Origin: Bradyrhizobium sp. Gha
Lineage (GTDB): Bacteria; Pseudomonadota; Alphaproteobacteria; Rhizobiales; Xanthobacteraceae
Reading direction: 5' to 3'
Length of the DNA: 64,000 nucleotides
Assembly: GCF_900113735.1 (NCBI RefSeq)
Contig: NZ_FOQM01000033.1
Location: 1 to 64,000, forward strand
The notes under the pieces are model-generated. The model was not told where the DNA came from and did not search any database. It saw only the letters and a list, made by a program, of their open reading frames with translations. Shown here piece by piece: positions 7,343 through 15,281 of the stretch. The position numbers were made by a program, and so were the translations under genes. Numbering within the stretch: position 1 is the first letter of the stretch; each line of letters starts with the position of its first letter.

Positions 7343-8941
7343 ATGACAGCAGCACAGAACGACCGCTCCGCGTCGACGCCCTCGGTGGCCTCGGCGCACG
7401 ACAAGATTCTCATCGTCGACTTCGGCAGCCAGGTGACGCAGCTGATTGCGCGTCGCGTGCGCGAGGACGGCGTTTATTGCGAGATCGTCCCGTTCAACAA
7501 GGCCGAAGCCGCGTTCAACGAGATGAAGCCGAAAGCGGTGATTCTCTCCGGCGGCCCTGAATCGGTGCATGAGGCCGGCTCGCCCCGCGCCCCGCAGGCG
7601 ATCTTCGAGTCCGGCGTGCCCGTGATGGGCATCTGCTACGGCCAGATGACCATGGCGGCCCAGTTGGGCGGCACCGTCGAGGGCGGCCATCACCGCGAAT
7701 TCGGCCGCGCCGATGTCGAGGTGAAGGCCGAGAGCAAGCTGTTCGAGGACGTCTGGTCGTCAGGCAGCAAGAACCAGGTCTGGATGAGCCATGGCGACCG
7801 CATCACCAAGATGCCGCCGGGCTTCTCGGTTGCCGGCACCTCGCCGAACGCGCCGTTCGCGATCATCCAGGACGAGACGCGCAAATATTACGGCCTGATG
7901 TTCCACCCCGAAGTGGTGCACACGCCCGACGGCGCCAAGCTGATCCGCAACTTCGTCCGCAAGATCGCAGGCCTCTCCGGCGACTGGACCATGCGCGCCT
8001 TCCGCGAGGAGGAGATCGCAAAGATCCGCCAGCAGGTCGGCAAGGGCAAGGTGATCTGCGGCCTCTCCGGCGGCGTCGATTCCGCCGTCGCGGCCGTGCT
8101 GATCCACGAAGCCATCGGCGACCAGCTCACCTGCGTGTTCGTCGATCACGGCCTGCTGCGTCTCGACGAGGCCAGGACCGTCGTCGACCTGTTCCGCCAC
8201 CACTACAACATTCCGCTCGTGCACGTGGATGCGTCCAGGCAATTTCTCGGCGAGCTCGAAGGCGTCACCGACCCCGAAACCAAGCGCAAGACCATCGGCC
8301 GCCTCTTCATCGAGGTGTTCGAGCAGGAGGCCAAGAAGATCGGCGGCGCCGACTTCCTCGCGCAAGGCACGCTCTATCCCGACGTGATCGAGAGCGTCTC
8401 CTTCACGGGCGGTCCCTCCGTCACCATCAAGTCGCACCACAATGTCGGCGGTCTCCCCGAGCGCATGAACATGAAGCTCGTCGAGCCCTTGCGCGAGCTG
8501 TTCAAGGACGAGGTGCGCAAGCTCGGGCGCGAGCTCGGCCTGCCCGAAATCTTCGTCGGCCGCCACCCGTTCCCGGGCCCGGGCCTCGCCATCCGCTGCC
8601 CCGGTGACATCACCAAGGACAAGCTCGACATCCTGCGCAAGGCCGATGCGGTCTACATCGACCAGATCAGGAAGCACGGCCTCTACGACGACATCTGGCA
8701 GGCCTTCGCCGTGCTGCTCCCGGTCAAGACCGTCGGCGTCATGGGCGACGGCCGCACCTACGACTACGTCGTGGGCCTGCGCGCCGTCACCTCGACCGAC
8801 GGCATGACCGCGGACTTCTACCAGTTCGACATGAAATTCCTGGGCGAGACCGCCACGCGCATCATCAACGAGGTGAAGGGCGTGAATAGGGTGGTGTACG
8901 ACGTGACGAGCAAGCCGCCCGGGACGATTGAGTGGGAATGA
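7343..8941 (+). CDS. guaA: GMP synthase (glutamine-hydrolysing)
   Basis: A 532-residue cytosolic enzyme that aminates XMP to GMP with glutamine and ATP, the last step of guanine nucleotide synthesis. The N-terminal class I amidotransferase has its nucleophile in MGICYGQMTMA (C98) and a downstream FHPEVVHTP. The ATP-pyrophosphatase P-loop reads GLSGGVDSAV, and the dimerisation part begins GRHPFPGPGLAIRCPG. The frame is open from 7286, but ATG 7343 gives a normal N-terminus. The 3' end of guaA is a known integration site for genomic islands in rhizobia, and an integrase follows here. Confidence 0.97.
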   Translation: MTAAQNDRSASTPSVASAHDKILIVDFGSQVTQLIARRVREDGVYCEIVPFNKAEAAFNEMKPKAVILSGGPESVHEAGSPRAPQAIFESGVPVMGICYGQMTMAAQLGGTVEGGHHREFGRADVEVKAESKLFEDVWSSGSKNQVWMSHGDRITKMPPGFSVAGTSPNAPFAIIQDETRKYYGLMFHPEVVHTPDGAKLIRNFVRKIAGLSGDWTMRAFREEEIAKIRQQVGKGKVICGLSGGVDSAVAAVLIHEAIGDQLTCVFVDHGLLRLDEARTVVDLFRHHYNIPLVHVDASRQFLGELEGVTDPETKRKTIGRLFIEVFEQEAKKIGGADFLAQGTLYPDVIESVSFTGGPSVTIKSHHNVGGLPERMNMKLVEPLRELFKDEVRKLGRELGLPEIFVGRHPFPGPGLAIRCPGDITKDKLDILRKADAVYIDQIRKHGLYDDIWQAFAVLLPVKTVGVMGDGRTYDYVVGLRAVTSTDGMTADFYQFDMKFLGETATRIINEVKGVNRVVYDVTSKPPGTIEWE

Positions 8942-9107
8942 TTCGGAGCCTGCCGGCGATATCCAAGTCTACGCCGCGGTTCGCCATAAGCTACTGAAAA
9001 TAAAAATAGTTCTGCGCGAAAGCTATCGGCATCTATCGGTGGGCAGCAGTCGACGTTCACGTGCTGCCTGACGGTACGCCCGGATATTGCGGATCCGCAA
9101 AAACGAG

Positions 9108-9147
9108 AATACCGTCACGCCAATCGAGGCGTGACGGTATTTTTTTT
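9108..9147 (+). terminator. Strong terminator after guaA
   Basis: AATACCGTCACGCC (9108-9121) pairs perfectly with GGCGTGACGGTATT (9128-9141) around a 6-base loop, followed by an uninterrupted T-run to 9147. It ends guaA transcription and insulates the island gene that follows. The stem shares GACGGTA with short direct repeats at 9066 and 9201. Confidence 0.85.
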
Positions 9148-9231
9148 GGAATAAGATGCTGAAAATTCATCTGAATCCTGCGTGGCGGCCTCGAAAAATT
9201 GCCTGACGGTATTTGGGTCGAGGAGGTCGCC

Positions 9232-10488
9232 GTGCTCACCGATGCTGCGCTTAAGTCATTGAGACCGAAGGAGAAGCCGTACAAGGTCACAGACCGTGAC
9301 GGGATGTACGCGCATGTGTCCCCGAAAGGGAGCATCAGTTTCAGGCTGGACTACCGGCTTAACGGTCGGCGCGAGACTGTCGTTTTCGGCAAATACGGCC
9401 CGGACGCCCTGTCCTTGGCCCGCGCTCGAGAGAAGTGCATCGACGCTCGCCGGGCGATCGGCGAGGGCAGGTCTCCTGCCATCGAGAAGCAGCGCGAGAA
9501 GCGCCGGCTGAAGGAGGCGAAGAGCTTCGGCGAGTTTGGCGAGAAGTGGTTGACCGCCGCCCCGATGGCGGACAGCACACGGGCCATGCGGCGCTCCATC
9601 TTCGAACGTGAGCTGCTTCCTGTCTGGCGCAATCGCTTGCTGACAGAAATCACGCCGGACGATCTGCGAGCACACTGCGCCAAGATCGTCGAGCGCGGCG
9701 CCCCTGCCACGGCTATCCATGTGCGGGATATCGTGAAGCAGATCTATGGCTTCGCGATCCTGCACGGAGAGAAGGTGGCCAATCCTGCAGATGAGGTTGG
9801 ACCAGCTTCGATCGCGACATTCGTGCCGAAGGACCGCGCGCTGTCGCCGGCTGAAATTCGCATCATGCTCAAGCAGCTTGAGCACGTTGCCACATTGCCC
9901 ACCATTCGACTGGGCATGAAGCTTTACTTGCTGACGATGGTGCGCAAAAGCGAGCTGCAGGATGCGGTCTGGGACGAGGTGGATTTCGAGAATGCTGTCT
10001 GGAGTATTCCCAAGGAGAGGATGAAGCGCGCGAAACCTCACAATGTCTATCTATCGCGGCAGGCCTTGGACATCATGATCGCACTCAAGACATGCGCCGG
10101 CAATTCCCGATATCTCTTGCCGTCGCGGTACGATGCTGACGCTCCCATGTCGCGAGCAACGTTCAACCGAATAACGTACGCCGTGGTAGAGCGGGCGAAG
10201 GAGCAGGGGCTGCCACTCGAGCCGTTCACTGTTCACGATTTGAGACGCACCGGATCAACGCTGTTGAACGAACTGGGCTTCAACAGCGACTGGATCGAAA
10301 AGTGTCTTGCCCATGAGGATGGTCGCTCCTCCCGTGGGGTCTACAACAAGGCGGAGTATGAGGTTCAGCGCCGCCATATGTTGCAGGAATGGGCGGATAT
10401 CATTGATGCGTGGGTTGAAGGGCGCAAGCGGGTCCCCGTGCTCATCCCGCCCTTCATGCCCTTGTTTGAACCGGAGCCTGCTCTTTGA
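9232..10488 (+). CDS. Tyrosine recombinase, P4-type island integrase
   Basis: A 418-residue integrase. The N-terminal DUF4102-type arm-binding domain begins LTDAALKSLRPKEKPYKVTD. The catalytic domain shows the first arginine in LLTMVRKSELQDAVW, the HxxR box HDLRRTGSTLLNELGF and the tyrosine in GVYNKAEYEVQRR. The frame is open to a TTG at 9199, but GTG 9232 has AGGAGG five bases upstream and gives the family N-terminus. Its place right behind guaA, reading away from it, is that of guaA-targeting integrases (IntG type). All catalytic residues are present, so it may be active. Its 3' end overlaps the convergent alpA gene by 35 bases. Confidence 0.93.
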   Translation: MLTDAALKSLRPKEKPYKVTDRDGMYAHVSPKGSISFRLDYRLNGRRETVVFGKYGPDALSLARAREKCIDARRAIGEGRSPAIEKQREKRRLKEAKSFGEFGEKWLTAAPMADSTRAMRRSIFERELLPVWRNRLLTEITPDDLRAHCAKIVERGAPATAIHVRDIVKQIYGFAILHGEKVANPADEVGPASIATFVPKDRALSPAEIRIMLKQLEHVATLPTIRLGMKLYLLTMVRKSELQDAVWDEVDFENAVWSIPKERMKRAKPHNVYLSRQALDIMIALKTCAGNSRYLLPSRYDADAPMSRATFNRITYAVVERAKEQGLPLEPFTVHDLRRTGSTLLNELGFNSDWIEKCLAHEDGRSSRGVYNKAEYEVQRRHMLQEWADIIDAWVEGRKRVPVLIPPFMPLFEPEPAL

Positions 10489-10738
10489 CAGGCCGGCTCT
10501 TCCGCCGGCGCACATCAGGATGCTTTGCCCGATCGACAGGAGACGCGCGGCGGCTCTCCAACCAGGCTTGAACTTCGGAGAGGTCCCACACGATGCAGCG
10601 AGGCGACAAAGCAAACCGCCTTGGAAATTCGCCGCGCTGTTCCATCTCGTAGATGGTGCTGTCAGCGAGCGGTACCATTTCCCTCAGTTGATGTCGTCTG
10701 ATTGTCTTTCGGATCGCCGAATGTTCGGTCTGGCTCAT
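10454..10738 (-). CDS. AlpA-like regulator / excisionase
   Basis: A 94-residue protein with the compact winged-helix of the AlpA/Xis group: LREMVPLADSTIYEMEQRGEFPRRFALS followed by WDLSEVQAWLESR. Such proteins activate integrase or excision functions in P4-like satellites and islands. The frame extends up to 10888, but the ATG at 10738 directly precedes the domain. It converges on the integrase and overlaps its last 35 bases, so antisense interference between the two is possible. Confidence 0.85.
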   Translation of the reverse strand: MSQTEHSAIRKTIRRHQLREMVPLADSTIYEMEQRGEFPRRFALSPRCIVWDLSEVQAWLESRRASPVDRAKHPDVRRRKSRPVKEQAPVQTRA

Positions 10739-11071
10739 CCTCAATTCATCTCCACGATTGTGTGAGGCGATTGAGGACGATAGATATAGATGCCGACGCT
10801 GCAACCATTCTTGGAAGGCGTGCGGCAATTTCGGGCTACAGCGCGCGCATCGGCGGGGCGATTGAAACGTGTCCGGTAAGGTCTCCATCGCAGGCCTCTC
10901 CGCACGATGATCGTCAAGCGGGTCGCCTTCACCCTCTCAAGGCTGAAACAGGGGTTCGATTCCCCTAGGGAGCGCCAATTGAATCAAAGACTTAGCTTTC
11001 GTGCATTTCGGCAAACCAAACATCGACCAAACATCGCGGGCCGTGCGCTGCTGTTTGCGAAAGTTTTGAGG
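10739..11071. other. Non-coding stretch around the tRNA remnant
   Basis: No convincing gene. The stretch holds the leader of the AlpA gene and a tRNA 3' end (10950-10977, listed separately). The rest shows only shadow frames. Confidence 0.5.
10950..10977 (+). other. tRNA-Glu-like 3' end, probable attachment-site remnant
   Basis: AGGGG-TTCGATT-CCCCT forms a perfect T arm, followed by AGGGAGC (3' acceptor strand), G and CCA. T arm, acceptor and discriminator match what is expected of an alphaproteobacterial tRNA-Glu. The 5' acceptor strand GCTCCCT is not found in the 100 bases upstream, and the anticodon-arm region only vaguely resembles a CTC loop. So this is a 3' remnant such as integration at a tRNA gene leaves behind, not a working tRNA. 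Confidence 0.6.
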
Positions 11072-11257
11072 TTAGGCTAAGTTAATAGTCGCAGCGCCGT
11101 CAATGAGCGCCTGCACGAGAGCACCAATCCCCCGCTGTCCCTTCTCGGGGACGCGTTTGAAGTTATCGGCCCCGGCACCGCGCCTGCGGTGCGACCCAGC
11201 GACGTTGACGCCAACGAGGTCGCCTAGCGCAACAAGATTTGCGCCGGGGCGGCTCAT
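11072..11257 (-). CDS. Small hypothetical protein, divergent from the HTH gene
   Basis: A 61-residue ORF starting MSRPGANLVALGDLVGVNVA and ending QALIDGAATINLA. AAAGG lies 2-3 bases before the ATG and GGGAGG about 11 bases before. It has no recognised domain. It diverges from the coupled gene run that begins at 11293, a position where satellites often keep a small regulator. Codon choice looks coding; function unknown. Confidence 0.4.
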   Translation of the reverse strand: MSRPGANLVALGDLVGVNVAGSHRRRGAGADNFKRVPEKGQRGIGALVQALIDGAATINLA

Positions 11258-11292
11258 GTCCTTTGAGACCTCCCTCGGCCAGGAGGTTCTCG

Positions 11293-11628
11293 ATGCCGAC
11301 GAAAATTAGCGATGCAGCATTAGACGATCCCGCACAAACGATTGCGCAATTTTGCCGCGCCGAGTCGTTGTCTAAGTCGAGCTACTATGCGCTGCGCCGA
11401 CGCGGTCTAGGGCCGGACGAGCGGCGCGTGCCCGGCACGAAAATAATACGAATCACTGCCGAAGCGCACGCCGCATGGCGTGAGCGGATCGATGCGTTTG
11501 CTCGCACCGAGGCCGCACAGCTTGAAACCGAACGGCGGCGCAAGCTGGCATCGATCGCCGGACAAATCGCGGCGCAATCGCCCAGGCATGTAAGCAGACG
11601 TCGCGCCGGTCAAAGGAGGCCGCGATGA
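11293..11628 (+). CDS. Putative HTH DNA-binding protein
   Basis: A 111-residue basic protein. Residues 12-60 read as a helix-turn-helix, with IAQFCRAESLSKSSYYALRR as the two helices, followed by a wing-like TKIIRITAEAHAAWRERI. This arrangement is common in small island-encoded DNA-binding proteins of rhizobia. ATG 11293 has AGGAGG six bases upstream, so the longer frame from 11239 is rejected. Its stop overlaps the start of the next micro-ORF (ATGA), so translation is coupled. Confidence 0.65.
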   Translation: MPTKISDAALDDPAQTIAQFCRAESLSKSSYYALRRRGLGPDERRVPGTKIIRITAEAHAAWRERIDAFARTEAAQLETERRRKLASIAGQIAAQSPRHVSRRRAGQRRPR

Positions 11629-11771
11629 ATTCGCGCGACCGCGACGGCTGCTCGTGGAGGTACGTCGCCACGGGCGACGGCTTGAGGTCATCTGGCGTGA
11701 CGTCAGGCCTGACGGCTCTAATGGCATGTAAGCCCCTGAAATCCCGCACTTCTGACGGGTTGCCGGTATGA
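11625..11771 (+). CDS. 48-residue micro-ORF coupled at both ends
   Basis: The ATG at 11625 overlaps the previous stop (ATGA), and its own TGA at 11769-11771 overlaps the ATG of the DUF3631 gene, again as ATGA. AAAGGAGG (11612-11619) lies five bases before the start. The peptide begins MNSRDRDGCSWRYVATGDG and ends SRTSDGLPV; no domain is recognised. The two tight overlaps and the excellent ribosome site argue that it is translated, either for its own function or to feed ribosomes to the next gene. Confidence 0.6.
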   Translation: MNSRDRDGCSWRYVATGDGLRSSGVTSGLTALMACKPLKSRTSDGLPV

Positions 11772-13246
11772 CGGGGCATAAGGCCATCGCCCAGCATTTC
11801 GGCGACCGCGAGCGCCAGCTCATTGACAAACTTTTTCGCGCCCTCGCTACGGACAATACGCACGAAGCCGAGGCAGCGCGCGGCCGGATCGACAGCTTGC
11901 TGCGCGACTATAAAAAGACGTGGGCCGACATCATTCAATTGCTCGGCGGCGCAGCTAATGCCATTCGCGCTGAGCTTGCCCGCGACATTGTCGCGCTTGG
12001 CGCCAGCGACGCTGACGAGCGTGCCAAGGCCCGTCGCAATATTTTCGATTTACTCGCTGGCCACCGTAAGTCCTGGAATGATCTCGTCGACGTGTTGTGC
12101 TCAAACTCGCACGCCGCGTGGGCGTGTGATCCTTCAGCAGACGCTCCCCAGCGAGTCAATCCATTGGCGCTGGTTCATCATTTGCTTCAGGAATATGTCG
12201 CGCTACAGCCGCATGAGTATGTTGTTGTCGCACTGTGGGCGTTGCACACTCACATTTGTGACCGGTTCATGGTGACGCCGCGACTGGCCTTACGCAGCCC
12301 CGTCCCCGATTGCGGCAAGACGACGCTGCTTGATATCCTGGCAAGGCTCACGACGCGGCCTGAAAAGTTCGACTCCGTAACTACCGCGGCATTATATCGA
12401 GTGATCGACGCGGCGCATCCGACCCTACTGATCGACGAAGCTGACAATCTTGGCCTTGCGCTGCGCGATAACGGAAGGCTTCGCGCCATCTTCAACAGTG
12501 GGCATCGTAAAGGCGGCACAGTCGCGATCATGGAGCGCGGCCGCGTGCGCAAATTCTCCACATTCGCCCCGTTAGCCTTGGCGCTGCCAGATACGTTCGG
12601 CGCGTTGCCGCGTACTCTGAATTCTCGTTGCATCACTATCGCGATGGAGCGTCATGATGGTCAGCGCAAACTCAAGCGCTTCGACGCTAGTCATCCTGAT
12701 CCCGCGCTCGACGCCGCTTATATGCAAATTCTTCTCTGGCGTGAGGTCAAACTCGATCCCGACCCGGCAATGCCAGTGCATAATCGATGGGCCGACAACT
12801 GGCGACCGCTCATCAGCATCGCCGACGCGTTAGGCTGGGGCGAACAGGCACGCGATGCGATGCTCATATTCGCCCGCGAATATCACGACGCTGATATCAA
12901 AATTTTGCTACTCGCCGACATTCGCAAAGTGTTTGACATACGCAACGTCGACTACCTACCGACCAAAATCCTACTCGACGCGCTGCATAACCTCGACGAA
13001 GCTGACTGGTGCGAGTTTCGCGGTGTTCGCAGCGATCAGCGACCGCACAAGCTTAAAGACACCGAGCTTGCGAGCATGCTGCGTGAGTTCAAAATCAAGC
13101 CGAAGACGATTTGGTCCGAAGGCACGAGCGCGAAGGGCTATCGCCGAGCGTGGTTCGAAGAACCATGGCGCGCCTATTGCGACACGACAGGGTCACAGCC
13201 AAGCAATGCCACGGGTTTGCGGGTTGTTCGCGATGGCACGCCATGA
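11768..13246 (+). CDS. DUF3631 P-loop ATPase
   Basis: A 492-residue protein. Residues 1-115 form a helical N-terminal region. Then comes the P-loop SPVPDCGKTTLLDILARL (about 177-194) and the Walker B TLLIDEADNLGL (about 219-230), both typical of DUF3631. The C-terminal part contains the family stretch NVDYLPTKILLDALHNLDEADW. DUF3631 proteins occur in phages, plasmids and islands and are thought to be helicase-like replication ATPases. Start by ATGA overlap with the micro-ORF. Probable role: replication or its control in the island. Confidence 0.82.
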   Translation: MTGHKAIAQHFGDRERQLIDKLFRALATDNTHEAEAARGRIDSLLRDYKKTWADIIQLLGGAANAIRAELARDIVALGASDADERAKARRNIFDLLAGHRKSWNDLVDVLCSNSHAAWACDPSADAPQRVNPLALVHHLLQEYVALQPHEYVVVALWALHTHICDRFMVTPRLALRSPVPDCGKTTLLDILARLTTRPEKFDSVTTAALYRVIDAAHPTLLIDEADNLGLALRDNGRLRAIFNSGHRKGGTVAIMERGRVRKFSTFAPLALALPDTFGALPRTLNSRCITIAMERHDGQRKLKRFDASHPDPALDAAYMQILLWREVKLDPDPAMPVHNRWADNWRPLISIADALGWGEQARDAMLIFAREYHDADIKILLLADIRKVFDIRNVDYLPTKILLDALHNLDEADWCEFRGVRSDQRPHKLKDTELASMLREFKIKPKTIWSEGTSAKGYRRAWFEEPWRAYCDTTGSQPSNATGLRVVRDGTP

Positions 13247-13796
13247 ATCGGGATTGTCAGCATCAATGACGGACTCGAGGCTGGGACAGTCACGGGATGA
13301 ACTGAAGAGGTAGGCAGCGCCATGAGGATCGAGGAAGCGATGGGATGTTGCGCAACACGCCACTTCTTCGTCGGCGGTACGGCTGCGCCAACGGGATTCG
13401 GCGACTTATGTCATGATCATCGCCTCTACCGTGAAGATTGTACTGCATCGACCCAGCGAAGATGCTGGTGAGGATTTCCGCACGGATCAAGGTAGTGGCG
13501 CGCGAGCATTCGAGCTGTTCAGGCATTCTATCGATTGCTCGACGCCGATGACGACGCCGCGCCGAAAAAAGTGATGTTTGCGACTCGCCGGGATGTCAGG
13601 GCGATAGGAAGCTGAGGCAGGATTTTGCGTTGATGCCGATATTTTTCCGGAGACGCGGTTTACCTCTCCTGACGAGTTGAAGGTTATCGCGCCACGGAGC
13701 CAATCTGATCAGCGGCGGAAGGCTAGCTAACCGAACGCGCGGCTTCTGCACCGCGTTGCCGCCGCGCTCCCATGCAGGTGCTTAAGGAGAAGCGCG
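13247..13796. other. 550-base stretch with at most one tiny ORF
   Basis: No recognised gene. A 49-residue ORF (13322-13471, MRIEEAMGCCATRHFFVGG..., several Cys and His) begins 7 bases after GAAGAGG and could be a small metal-binding peptide, but nothing else supports it. The rest appears to be decayed or regulatory sequence ahead of the next gene. Confidence 0.35.
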
Positions 13797-14228
13797 ATGC
13801 CGAAACGGCCGAATAAGCGGCACAGTATTGCTCCGAAACGGCGCGAGAAGCCGCACCACATTCCTGCTGAGCGGTCCTCACAGATATCTACGCCTCAAGA
13901 TTTTCCGTGGTTCGTCCCGCTGTCGGAGCCGGTGCGGCCTCTCGCGCGTGAGGAAATCGCCGATATACGGCGCGAGGAAGGGGACGAAGGACGGAATGAA
14001 GCGTTAGCGGACCAAGCCAAGAAGGCAGGAGCCGCCGCGGCGAAGAGCAAACATAAAAGGCGCCAGGTGATGCTTGCTATAGTCCAGGAGGAGGAGGCGG
14101 GTGCTACGGATACGAAGCGTAGCTTGCTAGACAACGTCAATGCTCGCCTGCTTGCGGTTGGGCTCCAGAAGATCAAGCTTAAAACGCTCTATCGGTGGCG
14201 CGACGAGGTGAGAAGGTTGAGAAAGTAG
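13797..14228 (+). CDS. Basic hypothetical protein of the island
   Basis: A 143-residue, strongly charged protein. The N-terminus is lysine/arginine rich (MPKRPNKRHSIAPKRREK) and the C-terminus reads like a small HTH, LLDNVNARLLAVGLQKIKLKTLYRWRDEVRR. AAGGAG lies 8 bases upstream of the ATG. No family is recognised; DNA binding is an inference from charge and the C-terminal helices. A perfect stem-loop follows its stop. Confidence 0.55.
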   Translation: MPKRPNKRHSIAPKRREKPHHIPAERSSQISTPQDFPWFVPLSEPVRPLAREEIADIRREEGDEGRNEALADQAKKAGAAAAKSKHKRRQVMLAIVQEEEAGATDTKRSLLDNVNARLLAVGLQKIKLKTLYRWRDEVRRLRK

Positions 14229-14242
14229 AGGGCAAGCTTATT

Positions 14243-14267
14243 TTCTCAGTTCTTTTAGAACTGAGAA
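14243..14267. promoter_or_regulatory. Perfect 10-bp stem-loop between island genes
   Basis: TTCTCAGTTC (14243-14252) and GAACTGAGAA (14258-14267) are exact inverted repeats with a TTTTA loop. No T-run follows, so an operator or weak terminator between two gene groups is more likely than a strong intrinsic terminator. Confidence 0.5.
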
Positions 14268-14337
14268 TCGCCGAGCGTGACTGATCGCAAGGCTAAGATA
14301 AATCGGGATGGCGGACGAAATTTCCGGAGCCTTCCCG

Positions 14338-14595
14338 ATGTCGACCGAGAAAATCGAACCACATAGTGAATCAGGGCAGGGCGCCGCAGCGCCCAGATTC
14401 CGTACGCGCGTCGAGGCTTGCGACTACGTGCGGGAAAAGCACGGCGCGCCGCTATCGCTTTCGACCGCGGACAAGCTCGCAGCCCTCGGCGCATTCGCGC
14501 GCGTCGCGGCCTATTGGGGCCGTCGGCCTCTCTATGCCGATGCCGACCTCGATGCTTGGGTTGAGTCGCGGTTGCGGCGACGAGGCAAAGCATAG
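14338..14595 (+). CDS. Small putative DNA-binding protein
   Basis: An 85-residue protein. Residues 22-80 (RTRVEACDYVREKHGAPLSL, then AALGAFARVAAYWGRRPLYADADLDAWVESRL) look like an excisionase/AlpA-type winged helix, with a tryptophan-containing wing and a terminal helix. An upstream ATG at 14308 is in frame, but only 14338 has a reasonable site (GGAG, 8 bases). It begins the second gene run of the element. Confidence 0.55.
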   Translation: MSTEKIEPHSESGQGAAAPRFRTRVEACDYVREKHGAPLSLSTADKLAALGAFARVAAYWGRRPLYADADLDAWVESRLRRRGKA

Positions 14596-14607
14596 TCGGA
14601 AGCCCCC

Positions 14608-15270
14608 ATGACAACAATCGCCCTCACCATCCCGACCCGCGGGCACTTGGACGCTTTCTTTGCCAAGATTGATCCCGCTCGAGCGCGGCTGGTCATCGCT
14701 ATCGATGCCACAGCATCGCGGCAAAAAACCTGGGATACTGCTGCAAAGCTCACAGCCCAGATGTTCGACGCTGTTGCCGGCATCGGCGGGCTCGACACCC
14801 AGCTGGTCTATTTCCGCGGCGCCAGCGAGTGTGTCGCCTCGCGCTGGCTATCTGATGCCAAGTCGCTCACCCGCATCATGTCGGGCGTGATGTGCCGCGC
14901 CGGCGAGACCCAGATCCGGAAAGTGCTGGTGCACGTCAACAAAGAGCATGCGCGACAAAGAGTCGACGCGCTGGTCGTGATCTCTGACGCCTGCGAGGAA
15001 TCTCCCGGCGACCTATACAGCGCCGCGCGCGAGCTCGGCAACGTGCCCGTGTTTCTGTTTCAGGAAGGCGACGCCGAAGACGTCGCCAAAGTCTACGGCG
15101 AGATCGCCCGCATCACCGGCGGAGCCGTGGCGAAGTTCGATCTCGGCGCAGCTGGACGGCTGGCGGAGCTGCTCAAGGCCGTCGCTGCCTTCGCCGCCGG
15201 CGGCGTCAAGGCGCTCGCCGCCCAGAACAGCGAGGCGGCGACGCTGCTGCTTACTCAACTCAAGAAATAA
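14608..15270 (+). CDS. VWA-like (von Willebrand A) protein
   Basis: A 220-residue protein with a VWA-type metal site: ARLVIAIDATASRQKTW gives the D-x-T-x-S form of the MIDAS motif (D33, T35, S37), and DALVVISDACEESPGDL supplies the later aspartates. The C-terminus is an alanine-rich helix. VWA proteins with this arrangement are found in phage-related islands next to ATPases; the partner is unknown. It is followed 11 bases later by the Sak4-like ATPase, suggesting an operon and perhaps a functional pair. Confidence 0.7.
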   Translation: MTTIALTIPTRGHLDAFFAKIDPARARLVIAIDATASRQKTWDTAAKLTAQMFDAVAGIGGLDTQLVYFRGASECVASRWLSDAKSLTRIMSGVMCRAGETQIRKVLVHVNKEHARQRVDALVVISDACEESPGDLYSAARELGNVPVFLFQEGDAEDVAKVYGEIARITGGAVAKFDLGAAGRLAELLKAVAAFAAGGVKALAAQNSEAATLLLTQLKK

Positions 15271-15281
15271 AGAGCCGCACC

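Noticed and set aside
7760..8677. Open frame of 305 codons on the minus strand inside guaA
   Set aside because: It mirrors the GC-rich codon use of guaA, has no domain and no ribosome site; guaA is certain on the plus strand.
10900..10977. Complete tRNA-Glu gene
   Set aside because: The 3' third is perfect, but no 5' acceptor strand or D arm can be paired.
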